Below, in pieces: positions 47,234 to 56,569 of a stretch of DNA of 64,000 bases. Origin of the DNA: Amia ocellicauda (lineage: Eukaryota; Chordata; Actinopteri; Amiiformes; Amiidae); NCBI RefSeq assembly GCF_036373705.1, contig NC_089852.1, positions 1,272,501 through 1,336,500 of the forward strand, written 5' to 3'. The notes beneath the pieces are model-generated. The model was not told the origin of the DNA. It made no database searches and worked only from the letters and a program-made list of their open reading frames with translations. The position numbers were made by a program, and so were the translations under genes. How positions within the stretch are numbered: the first letter of the stretch is position 1; the number at the start of each line of letters is the position of its first letter.

Positions 47234-50200
47234 CACACGCACACACACACACACACACAAGTACCTTCAGCTGCAGAGCTGCGTCTGAGTGTGTGTAGAT
47301 CCTGCGGGCCACGCCCCCGTTCTCCAGCGCCATCTTCTCCAGGAACTTGTAGTTGACATCGAAGCCGAAGCCGAGGCAGTAGAGCGTGTGTTTCTTCTGT
47401 ATGGCCTGCCTCACATTGGCCTGGATCTGATCCAGATTAGTGACCCCTGCAGGGTCACAGTGCGGACAGTCAGAGCAGGACGCTCCACACACCTGAGTAC
47501 CTGAGCTGTGTTCACCTGTACCTGTCTGTGCCTGAGCTGTGTTCACCTGTACCTGTCTGTACCTGAGGTGGGATCTCCATCGGTCAGCAGGATGAGGATG
47601 GAGGCGCTGAACTCAGGGATGCTCTTGTCCTCCCTGGCCCTGGACAGCAGCTGGGCGCCCTGCAGCACGGCCTCGTTGATGTCCGTGGCTGGAGAGACAG
47701 AGACAGAGAGCCACCCTCAGTCACTGTATTTACCATCAAGTCCATTGGTCTCTATACCAGTCAGTCTGTCAGCCGTCTGTCTGTCCAGATGACTGTCTGT
47801 ATCTCTCCCTATCTATCACTCTTATCTGTCTCTCTGCCCATCTCTGACTCTACCAGCCTGTCTGTGTCTCTCTGTCTGTATCTTGGTATCTATCTGAATC
47901 CACCTGTCAGTCTGTGCTCGCTATGTCTATGTCAGTCTGCCTCTCTCAGCCTGTCTGTGTCTCTGCCAGCCTGGTGTCTGTGCCCCACTACGTGCCCTCT
48001 GTGCCCCCTCACCGCCTCGGGCAGTGATGCTCTTTACGAAGGCTCTGGCCTCCTCCAGGTTGCTAGGACTGGCCTTGACCAGCGTCTCCTTCCACAGGGA
48101 CACACTGCTGTCGAACGAGATCAGCCCGAAGTGATCCTGCTCGTTGATGTCGCCCAGGATCTGCAGCAGAGCCTCGTGTGTCTGTGAGTGCAGGGAGAGA
48201 TGGAGAGGAGGAAGAGACAGGGGAGGAGAGGAGGAGGGAGAGAGGAGTGAGTGAGAGGAGGAGAAGGGAGGATGAGGGTGTGAGAGGACAGGATGCACAG
48301 AGAGAGAGGAGAATGGGAGGAGGGAGGGGAAGGGCGATGAAGAGAGAGAAGGAACATTCAGTCTTTCTAAATTGTATCAATGTCTCTATCTACCTGAGTG
48401 GGATTATGTGAGTGTAGTATAGTACAGTATAGTGTAGTAAAGTATAGTTTAGTAGAGTACAGTTGTGTTTAGTCAAGTATGAGCCAGTATAGTACAGTGC
48501 AGTATAGTATCAGTACAGTGCAGTACAGTGCAGTATAGTGCAGTACAGTGCAGTACCTGTATGATTTTGCTGCCGCTCATTGAGCCACTGCGGTCGATGA
48601 CAAACACCACACTCTTGGGAATCCGTAAGTCGATGGTGGGAGCGAAGTAATGAACAAAATAGCCATTCACCACCTGAGAGAGAGAGGACAAATTAGCCAA
48701 TCACCACCTGACAGAGAGAGGACAAAATAGCCATTCATCACCTGAGAGAGAGAGGACAAAATAGCCATTCACCACCTGAGAGAGAGAGGACAAAATACCT
48801 GCAGCTCTCCTGGCAGCTCCCTGCTGACGTCGTACTTGATGATGAGGTCACCGCTCAGCCCCCGGTCCCCGCAGTCCTTACACAGCCGCTGCTGCTCCTC
48901 CGAGGGCGAGAACAGCACGTGTGCCTGGGGTGGGGGGGCACAGTCAGGTGTCAGGAGCCAGGAGCCGGGGCTGAGCACTCGCCACAGAGCCAGGAGCAGC
49001 AGCAGTTACTGCAGTAGAAGCAGCAGCAGCAGTACAAGTACAAGTACAAGTAGCAGCAGTACCCTTCACAGCATTAGTAGTAACAGCTAACAGTAGTAGT
49101 AGTAGGAGTATTAGTAGTAGCAGAGTAGCAATGTACAGTAATGGTCAGAGATGCAGCTGCTGTGCTGGTAGTCACTGCAGGAGTAGTATTGGCTTAGTAG
49201 TAAAGACTATAGGAAGCAGAATCAGTGCTGGTGGCAGCAGCAGCAGTAGCACTTGTAGCAGCAGCAGTAGTAATAAAATAGTAATAACAACAGCCAGTAA
49301 CAATAGAAACAGTTTTGGTAGTAGTAATAAGACAGTAATAACAGCAACAATGGAAACTAACAGCAATAGTAATAAACAGTAGTAACAGCACCAATCTCAT
49401 TTCTTCTCCCTGGCTGATCGAGACCAGGCCGGTTCTGGAGGTCAGTGCTGTGAGTGGACAGTACCGTTTTCTCAGTCAGTGTGGTCTGGACAACGCTGGA
49501 CAGCTCGTTAGTAGTCAGTGCCCCCTGGGCCTCCAGAGAGCTGATGCCCTGCGGCTCGAAGATGCAAACGCTGATCTGCAGGGAGGGATATGGGGTCAGA
49601 GGTCAGGTCTTACATTTGAATATGATTATTAAAAAATACATGAACAAATAATTACCCCTATTGCTAGATTATTAAAGAAAAAACATTATTATTAATATGC
49701 AGTTATATGTCCTACATTGCATATTTTACATATCATTGTCCCACAGTGTTTGTGTAATTGAGTTAATCGAGTCAAGCTGAGGATGTGGGGTGGGTGGGAG
49801 GACATATCACAGAGTGGGGTGGAGGGGGTGTGTGTGGACGAATCAGCGGCAGATTTACAACAGACTCTGCAAGAGGGACAATCACAACGAGGATATATAT
49901 ATATATATATATATGCTATATCGTGATTTAAATGGGAGCCCATATTTCGGACCATTTCACAAAAATAGAAAATACCAATTTATTTTTTAAATACCAATAA
50001 TGACACGAATGCATAATTAAAACATTAAAATCAGGTAATAATTGCATCCGTCAATAACTTTAACAAAGTAGTGTTCCCCCACTGTTAGATTAACCCTTTA
50101 CACCGTAGTAGAGGCTCTCTCCCTCTCTCTCTCAATGTCTCCATGTAATGATACATGCCTATATATCTATATGACTATGTATGATTATATTATGTATGTA

Positions 50201-53200
50201 TTAATGTAATGTTATTGATTTAGATTACCAATATTGGAATAGCTGCCCATCTCCCACTCTCTGGCTATAAACAGGGCGTGACGTCACAGATATCTGACAG
50301 ATGTGGCCCAATCAAAGCAGGAGGCTGTTCTGGTTCCGACCCAAAAACCAGGCCGCTGTCATGGAAATGATGCCTGATGCATCAATCAGAGGCGATTCTA
50401 GAGTATGTGGGGGCCCCAGGCAAAGTAATTCCTGATGGTGATGGGGGCCCCCAAATCAGTATGAATATTCCTCTTGCATAATTACAGTATTATTGATATA
50501 CTCTTGAAAGACACAATAGGGCATCGATGGTAAAATCTGGATGGAAAACAGGGACATACTGGGCGGGCCCTACACTGCTGATTCGCCTGACAATTCATCC
50601 ACAGCCCCGCTCTGTAGTATAACCCCTCCTTGTTTGAGTCTCTGCACTGCCCTGTTATTGCGTGGTCTTGGTTATTAAAATAAATGTATACACATATAGG
50701 TTACATAAAGGCACCTTCAAAACACAACCCATTTCAAATGTAGCAATTTTTCCCCTCGATAGGATCACAAAACATGCGAGAAATGGAGGCTGTAAGAGAT
50801 GAAACTGAGACCAGTAATGCTAAAGGAAAATTATCTTCTGGAGGCACCAAGCTGGAGGGCTAAATCATGCATGCCCCTGGGAGCTGAGAGAAACAAGGCT
50901 GAAACAGGTGTATTGCGGCTTCTGGCGGCGGCACCTAGCTTCCATACAGAGCCCATGAACCTGTCCTCATTCTATTACAATGTCTTAAATACACTACATA
51001 TACATACATTACTAAATACACACATGTATAAATAAAATAGCTTAGCCATTTGCATCTCCATGAGATCAAATGAAAGGCGAAAAATGCAGAGCTGTTACAC
51101 TCGGAACGAGAGAATAAGGCTGAAGCAAGTGAATAGCGGCTTCTGGAAGTTATTTTACTAGCGATACAAAATATTAAATTAAAAAATGTGTAGATTGGGA
51201 ACTAAAATTAAACTTGACATGATCTTGATACTGAGTGAATGCACACGTTATGCACATTGTTATGATTATGGTAATAAAGTACTATTTTACTAATTTCAGA
51301 AAAGCAAATCTTGAAGGTATGAGACGGCACTTAGAAGAGGTAGACTGGAGCACACTGGATACAGAGTCAGTTGAAAATGGACGGGTATATTTTAAGAATA
51401 TACTACTTGAGGCTCAGCAGAAATTTGTACCAAAACTTAGCAAAATTGAGGACCAAAAAACACTGGCCAAAATGGTTTAATAGAGGTATGCAAAAAAATA
51501 TCAAGAGGAAGAAAATGGAAAATGTTGTATAGCGCATACAAATGGGATGGAGACTAAACAAAATACAAAGAATATGTTGAGCTGCAAAGAGATGTTAAGA
51601 CAGGGATCAGGAAAGCAAAGAGGGACATAGAAAGAAACAGCTCTTGGAGCTAAAACTAATGCAAAGAGCTTTTTTCAATATTACAACAGCAAGCGGTCAA
51701 TAAAGGAGGAAGTGAAACAGATAAAGGGCAAAAATTGAGGTATCTTGGAAAACTAAAGGGACTAGCAGAATTAAAAACCAACAAATCACCTGGGCCAGAT
51801 GGGATATTTCCAACAGTACTTAAAGAAATTAGGGAAATTATTTATAGGCCGCTAACTCAATTATTCCAAATGACACTTAGAACAGGGGATGTGCCAACTG
51901 ACTGGAAGACAGCAAATGTCATCCCAATCCACAAGAAAGAGGACAAAACTGAGCCAGGAAATTACAGACCAATCAGTCTCACCTGCATCACCTGTAAAAT
52001 GATTAGACAGAAAATAGAGGAGCATCTTAATGAAAACCATATTCTTGGAGATAGTCAACATGGGTTTAGACGAGGCAGATCATGTCTTACTAATTTATTA
52101 GAATTTATTGAACATCCAACTGCAGCTGTAGATCACGTGAAAGCATATGATCTGATATACTTAGATTTCCAAAAAGCTTTTGATAAGGTTCCACACCAAA
52201 GACTGATCCTCAAATTGGAAGCTGTAGGCATTCAGGGTAATGTAAGTAGATGGATTATGAACTGGTTGATGTCTAGGAAACAGAGGGTGTCGATTAGAGG
52301 AGTTGCTTGTAACTGGAGTGAGGTTGTTAGTGGAGTTCCACAGGGATCAGTACTAGGGCCTGTGCTTTTTCTAATCTATATTAATGATCTGGACTCTGGG
52401 ATAGTTAGCAAACTTGTCAAATTTGCAGATGATACTAAAACAGGCGGCTCAGCAGATACAATCTCGGCAGCACAGGCTATTCAGAGGGACTTAGATAATA
52501 TTCAGGTGTGGGCCGACACCTGGCAGATGAAATTCAATGTGGACAAGTGCAAGGTAATACATGCAGGTAACAAAAATGTCCACTATAATTACACTATGGG
52601 AGGAACAGAACTAGATGAAGTAACGCATGAGAAAGACCTAGGAGTCTATGTGGACTCCTCACTTTCTCCATCCAAACAATGTGGGGAAGCAATAAAAAAG
52701 GCAAACAGGATGTTAGGGTATATTGTCAAAAGTGTAGAATTGAGAACAAGGGCAGTGATGTTCAGACTGTACAATGCACTAGTTAGAGCTCATCTGGATA
52801 CTGTGGACAGTTCTGGGCTCCACACTTCAAGAAAGATATCGCTGCTCTAGAGGCAGTTCAGAGGAGAGCAACCAGACTTATTCCAGGTCTGAAGGGAATG
52901 TCCTACTGAGAGACTGAGGACCTGAACCTTTTCACCCTGGGACAGAGGAGACTACGTGGGGACTTGATTCAAGTCTTCAAAATCATGAAAGGCATCGACC
53001 ACATCAAACCAGAGGAGCTTTTCCAGATCAGCAGGGACACACGCACCCGGGACACATATGGAAATTGGGCTTCAAGGCATTCAAGACAGAAAAAGGCAGC
53101 GCTAAAAAGTGGTTAGGGCTCTGGACTCATAACTAGAAGTTTGTGGGTTCAAATCCTGGGTGGGGCAGTGCTGTTGTACCCTTGAGCAAGGTACTTCACC

Positions 53201-54703
53201 TAGATTGCTCCAGTAAAATGCCCAGCTGTATAAATGGGTACAAATGTAAGTCACCCTGAATAAGAGCATCAGCTAAATTACAAAAATTATAATAATAAAA
53301 GACAGGAGACACTTCTTCAGACAGAGAAGCGTCACAATCTGAACAAACTCCCCAGCGATGTGGCTGAAGAGACAATTTGGGAACATTCAGAAACAGACTG
53401 GATAGGATCCTTGATCACTTAGTTATTAATGGACACCAAACGAGCACGATGGGTTGAATGGCCTGCTCTTGTTTGTAAACTTTCTTATGTTATGATAATA
53501 ATATTCACATCTACATTTACTAACTTACGATCATGGTCATAAACATACCTGTCATACTACAGCAACAAACCTGCTCATTTTACATACTATTAATGATGCA
53601 CACTATTTTAACCTGCATATCACTGCTTTGATAACGATCTTCAACTGATATGAACCTGCATACCCCCTTAATAATAACACACCCAGTTATAGATCACACA
53701 CAGAGCACTGAAACATGCAGACAAAGTGTCTTCAGATTATTTACAATCTAGTTCCTTGAGCTTCACTGTCCATATATGGATCACACACTAACATATTAGA
53801 AATGCATCCCATATATTTTATACATTACAATAAAGAGTCACACGTTCCTACCGTGCATTAACGCACATATTTGTCACGAGTGGGGAGTTACAACAATACT
53901 GTGTGCAGTGGAGTCAGATGGAAGTGAATTAATAAGGACTGAATGGCATTGTGTTGTACAGTATTGTGTTGTGTTGTGTTGTGTTGTATCGTATTGTGCT
54001 GTGTTCTATGGTATTGTATTGCATTGCTTTGTGTTGTACAGTATTGTGTTGTGTTGTGTTCTATGGTGTTGTATTGCATTGCTTTGTGTTGTCTTGTGTT
54101 GTGTTGTGTTCTATGGTGTTGCGTTGTCTTGTGCTGTGTTGTCACGTATGCTACAGTGTCTCGCCGGGTCTCACCGTGAAGTTGCTGACCACCTGTTTGG
54201 GCCGAGCCTTGACCAGCAGCTCGTACTGACCGTGACGCCTCTTCAGCAGCTCCTCGTAGGTCAGCTCGAAGGTCACCTTGCTGTGGGCGGCCACAGTGAC
54301 CGAAGTCTTGAACTCCTCCATCGTGCGGCCCACCGTGCTGAGACACACAGACACACAGGCAGAGAGACACACGGGCAGAGAGACACACAGACAGAGAGAC
54401 ACACAGGCAGAGAGACACACAGACACACAGGCAGAGAGACACACAGGCAGAGAGACACACAGACAGAGAGACACACAGACACACAGACACACAGACAGAG
54501 AGACACACAGACACACAGACAGAGAGACACACAGACAGAGAGACACACAGGCAGAGAGACACACAGACACACAGACACACAGGCAGAGAGACACACAGAC
54601 ACACAGACACACAGGCAGAGAGACACACAGATAGACACACAATTAATATGTCTTGCTGGGGCTTTTTTGGGTGGTATTGTTAAAAGTACAAAACACAGCC
54701 TCG

Positions 54704-54739
<36 letters not shown>

Positions 54740-55112
54740 TCTCCTCCCTGTCCCTCTGTCTCTCTCTCTCTCACTGTATCACCTGACCAGGCCGGCGGTC
54801 TCTCCGCGGGACACTGCCTTGTCGTACTGCTGTCTTGCCACCTCTTTCTCCTTCACTTCACCCACGTAGGTCTTGCCCCCCACCGTCCTGCCAACACACA
54901 GACAACAGAGTGAGTGAGTGTGCGTGTGTGTGTGTGTGTGTGTGAGAGCGTGAGTGTGTGTCTCTGCGTGTGCATGTGTGTGTGTGTGTGTCTGTCTCTC
55001 TGCGTTTGTCTCTGTGTGTCTGTGTGTGTGTGTGTGTGAGTGTCTGCGTGTGTGTGTGTGTGTGTGTGTTTGTGTTTATCTGTGTGTGTGTGTCTGTGTG
55101 TGTGTGTCTGCA

Positions 55113-55149
<37 letters not shown>

Positions 55150-55318
55150 GTGTGTGTGTGTGTGCATGTATGTGAGTGTGTGTGTGTGTGTGTGTTTGTG
55201 TTTATCTGTGTGTGTGTGTCTGTGTGTGTGTATCTGTCTCTCTGCGTTTGTCTCTGTGTGTCTGTGTGTGTGTGTTTGTGTTTATCTGTGTGTGTGTGTC
55301 TGTGTGTGTGTGTCTGCA

Positions 55319-55397
<79 letters not shown>

Positions 55398-55638
55398 ATG
55401 TATGTGAGTGTGTGTGTGTGTGTGTGTGACGGGATGGCCCACATGCTGAAGTTGCTGATGAAGGCGTTCTTGGGCAGCTCCACTTCGAACAGCACCTCCC
55501 TGCTCTGGTCGGCGCGGTTGGCCACACGGCTGGTGATCACGGTGTGTGCGTAGCGGCTCGACACCCGAGAGTCGATATGAAAACTGTAGATATCGACGTC
55601 ACTGCTGCTGCTCTGCTGGGGCAACACACACACACACA

Positions 55639-55682
<44 letters not shown>

Positions 55683-56427
55683 TAAACACAAACACACACA
55701 CACAGACACACAGAGACAAACGCAGAGAGACAGACACACACACACACACATGCACACATACAGACACACGTACACATGCAGAGACACACACACACACATA
55801 CACACACACGCACACAGACACAACAGGGCAAAGTTCAACTCTGAGAGTACAGGTCTCTAACTTTGTACTTCTCAAACTCACTTATATATTTATTTCATTC
55901 ATCAATTTATTCATTTATGTATTTATTTGATTGTGTGTCTGTTTTTCAGTTGTTTAAAGAAACACCTCTTTCTCTGCCTCTCCCTCTCTCTCGTGTATTC
56001 AAATTCTTTTGGCACGACAACATCTAAAATCACCTGTTGTGTCCAAGCAGCAAAACAGCGGCGATAACAGCAGCAGCAACAGACACATTCAATCACACAG
56101 AGAGAGATGTCTCCCTTCCTCTCTCTCTCTTTCTGTGTCCATCTCTCTATATTCATCTCTCTCTCTCTGTCTCTCTGTCCCTTTTTCTGTCTCCCTCTAT
56201 CCATCTCTGTCTCTGTATATCTCTGTCAGTCACCCTTTCTCTCTCTTTCTGTCTCCCATGCTCGTTCCATGTCTCTCTCTGTCTCTCTCTCAGTCAGTGT
56301 CCCGACTCTCACCCCACATCTGCCTCCACTCCCTTACCTGCCCTGTGTCCCTCTTCCACGGTGTGGAGGGACCCGGGGCCACAGGGGCCCAGATGAGCAG
56401 CAGCACACAGAGCGTGGCACACAGCAT
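33878..56427 (-). CDS. ITIH3: Inter-alpha-trypsin inhibitor heavy chain, ITIH3/ITIH4-like
   Basis: Secreted plasma/matrix protein. Exons in transcript order: 56427-56338, 55615-55431, 54887-54783, 54337-54175, 49575-49465, 48924-48799, 48673-48557, 48181-48013, 47688-47563, 47446-47265, 47175-46990, 46319-46183, 45978-45770, 43284-43243, 43024-43001, microexons 40553-40533, 39290-39273, 38479-38459, 37273-37256, 36442-36422, 35671-35654, then 35418-35302, 35171-35000, 34724-34576, 34378-34285, 33989-33878: 910 codons, all phases agree. Signal peptide is about residues 1-19; VIT domain about 35-180 ([17 protein letters not shown]); von Willebrand A about 281-465 with MIDAS DRSGSMS at 287-293; then [10 protein letters not shown] and [17 protein letters not shown]-terminal ITIH domain about 700-890 ending near VDCWLV. 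N-glycosylation sequons NFS, NFT, NLT and NGS are present. The CKDC pair before the A domain and [11 protein letters not shown] favour ITIH3; the missing DPHF motif recalls ITIH4. Confidence 0.93.
35557..37192 (-). repeat. ITIH intronic tandem duplication, unit 1
   Basis: Starts at ATTGGGGCAGATG and contains microexon 35654-35671 (encodes EPTLTK across the phase-1 junction), a (CT)n run, a TACTG-pentamer VNTR (35885-36370), microexon 36422-36442 (VTRVLQE) and a 620-bp unique spacer, ending in (CA)n. The spacer and microexon flanks are almost identical to units 2 and 3. The 18-bp microexon differs from the other copies by TTA for ATA. Confidence 0.9.
35885..40480. repeat. Three TACTG-pentamer VNTR blocks
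   Basis: Blocks at about 35885-36370, 37500-38400 and 39525-40480, one per duplicated unit. They are built of five-base words TACTG, CACTG, TGCTG, TATTA and TAATA, usually in the 20-bp order TACTG CACTG TACTG TATTA. Tyr/Cys/Leu/Ile-rich open frames across them are artefacts of the stop-poor pentamer. Confidence 0.85.
37193..39209 (-). repeat. ITIH intronic tandem duplication, unit 2
   Basis: A 2017-bp copy with microexons 37256-37273 (EPTITK) and 38459-38479 (VTRVLQE). Its VNTR (about 37500-38400) is nearly twice as long as in unit 1. Splice sites CTTTTAG-type acceptor/GTAAGAG donor and CTCTCAG/GTAAGAG are intact at both microexons. Confidence 0.9.
39210..41219 (-). repeat. ITIH intronic tandem duplication, unit 3
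   Basis: Microexons 39273-39290 (EPTITK) and 40533-40553 (VTRVLQE), VNTR about 39525-40480, then the same 620-bp spacer with only isolated changes (for example AAATCATG for AAATCTTG near 41036) and a shorter (CA)n. Right of 41219 the similarity stops. Confidence 0.9.
41380..41740 (-). pseudogene. Decayed fourth copy of the ITIH microexon unit
   Basis: Around 41582-41680 the sequence GGATGAAGTCTG...GACACATTGTGACAAAACAGAAAACTGGATTAGATTTCAGACACTGAT parallels the flank of the 18-bp microexon in the intact units (GGATGAAGTCTC...GAACAAAACAGAGAACTGTATTACATCTCAGACACTGAT). The donor and microexon bases are lost. A short pentamer block (about 41380-41540) and a (CT)n run (41681-41735) accompany it. 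Probably an older unit that degenerated. Confidence 0.65.
41745..42900 (-). mobile_element. LINE fragment (reverse transcriptase C-terminal half)
   Basis: On the minus strand, frames with shifts read [20 protein letters not shown] (RT block), then [16 protein letters not shown] and [13 protein letters not shown] with [10 protein letters not shown], words typical of the RT C-terminal region of fish L2/L1-like non-LTR elements. The 3-prime end at 41745 carries TGCCAATAAAGCTTGCATTGAATT. It is 5-prime truncated and frameshifted and lies in an ITIH intron. Confidence 0.75.
43290..45769 (-). other. ITIH intron between A-domain end and linker exons
   Basis: A 2.5 kb AT-rich intron with no further exon found. 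It holds a LINE 3-prime fragment at 45028-45190 in reverse orientation (CGAGCACGATGGGG, TTATTAATGGACACCAAACG on the minus strand), same family as 51235-53475. Confidence 0.55.
45028..45190 (-). mobile_element. LINE 3-prime end fragment
   Basis: Minus-strand sequence matches the tail of the LINE at 53330-53475 (CAATCTGAATAAACTCCCCAGCGAT, GGATCCTTGGATCACTCAG, GACACCAAACGAGCACGATGGGG) with about one change per ten bases. Confidence 0.75.
46381..46625. repeat. GTGGTGC/TGTGGTGCAG array in ITIH intron
   Basis: A degenerate array of ten-base words TGTGGTGCAG and TGTGGTGCCG, double pentamers, sits 60 bp beyond the exon at 46183-46319. The Val/Trp/Cys-rich open frames are not genes. Confidence 0.8.
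48670..48798 (-). repeat. ITIH3: 34-bp tandem repeat duplicating a splice acceptor
   Basis: CACCTGAGAGAGAGAGGACAAAATAGCCATT occurs with exact 34-bp spacing at 48671, 48705, 48739 and 48773. On the minus strand each copy is a polypyrimidine tract, CAG, and the first bases of the A-domain exon (GTGGTGAATGGCTATTTTGT). The whole 125-bp intron between exons 48924-48799 and 48673-48557 is made of these copies. Confidence 0.9.
48985..49395. repeat. Degenerate (AGC/AGT)n trinucleotide region
   Basis: About 400 bp of AGC, AGT and AAT triplets in an ITIH intron. It gives Ser-rich and Leu-rich open frames on the two strands, without splice or start context. Confidence 0.8.
51235..53475 (+). mobile_element. 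Non-LTR retrotransposon (LINE), RT domain, truncated
   Basis: A 371-codon frame (51735-52850) carries reverse transcriptase blocks in order: [70 protein letters not shown], catalytic FADDTK, then [12 protein letters not shown] and [11 protein letters not shown]. Upstream codons from 51290 (linker region) are in another frame, and relative to the copy at 61041-61860 about 150 bp and the LEK residues after TCK are deleted. The frame breaks after 52850 but downstream words ([16 protein letters not shown], [17 protein letters not shown]) continue the family. The 3-prime end is TTTGTAAACTTTCTTATGTTATG. CR1/Rex-like by general appearance; it cannot move itself. Confidence 0.88.
53098..53302 (+). 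mobile_element. SINE nested in the LINE 3-prime end
   Basis: Splits the LINE between AAGACAGAAAA and GACAGGAGACACTTC. It has the A-box-like TGGTTAGGGCTCTGG, B box GGTTCAAATCC, body CCTTGAGCAAGGTACTTCACC and tail GTAAGTCACCCTGAATAAGAGCATCAGCTAAATTAC. Confidence 0.85.
53945..54145. repeat. (GTGTT/GTATT)n pentamer array
   Basis: GTGTTGTGTTGTGTTGTATCGTATT-like pentamers occur just 30 bp from the exon at 54175-54337. They give Cys/Val/Leu open frames on plus and Asn/Thr/Gln frames on minus. Confidence 0.85.
54343..54635. repeat. ACACAGRCAGAGAG minisatellite in ITIH intron
   Basis: GGCAGAGAGACACACAGACACACA units occur with 18-26 bp spacing directly next to the splice acceptor at 54338-54339. The composition resembles the 3225-4492 array, but it has no 85-bp super-unit. 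Confidence 0.85.
54920..55430. repeat. (TG)n microsatellite block reaching an ITIH splice donor
   Basis: Five hundred bases of TG repeats with CTGTG, TTTATC and CATGCG interruptions. It contains large internal duplications, for example TTTGTGTTTATCTGTGTGTG at about 55070, 55195 and 55275. It ends at the donor of exon 55431-55615. Confidence 0.88.
55620..55820. repeat. (CA)n microsatellite in ITIH intron 1
   Basis: CA repeats with AGATAAACACAAACAC and GAGACAAACGCAGAGAGACAG interruptions. These are the reverse complement of interruptions in the TG block on the other side of the exon, so the two blocks are inverted relatives flanking a 185-bp exon. Confidence 0.85.
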
Positions 56428-56460
56428 GGCAGAAACACAGGTCGGCAGTGAGAGTCGCAG

Positions 56461-56567
56461 TGTCCTGTGTGGGGGACAGTGCTGCTATTTTATATATTGA
56501 TCTATGCATCAGGTCCAAAGAGATGAAAAACACAGGATGTTTGCTATTGGTGAGTTAAAGTAAACAC
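56461..56567 (-). promoter_or_regulatory. ITIH3: ITIH promoter: TATA, CCAAT and FOXA-like sites
   Basis: On the minus strand, TATAAAA lies at 56494-56488, about 60 nt upstream of the ATG, predicting a start near 56461 and a leader of about 34 nt. CCAAT is at 56550-56546. On the plus strand are TGTTTGC (56538-56544), GTAAACA (56560-56566), both FOXA-type, and AGGTCCAAAG (about 56511), resembling an HNF4 half-site pair. This fits the hepatocyte expression known for ITIH genes. Confidence 0.6.
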
Positions 56568-56569
56568 AC

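Larger units (their letters stand above)
49580..54170 (-). other. Largest ITIH intron, host of LINE and SINE
   Basis: A 4.6 kb intron between the VIT-domain exons. From 49620 to 51230 I see AT-rich sequence without exons, an AT dinucleotide run near 49890-49915, and nothing else identifiable. A LINE with a nested SINE follows (51235-53475), then a GTGTT pentamer array (53945-54140). Confidence 0.6.

Noticed and set aside
53098..53165. Functional tRNA gene
   Set aside because: A- and B-box-like motifs are present, but the sequence does not fold as a cloverleaf and continues into a SINE body found four times in the window.
54858..55881. His/Thr and Cys/Val frames of 100-210 codons
   Set aside because: These are microsatellite translations. 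Only 55431-55615 within this span has non-repetitive coding sequence, and it is an ITIH exon.
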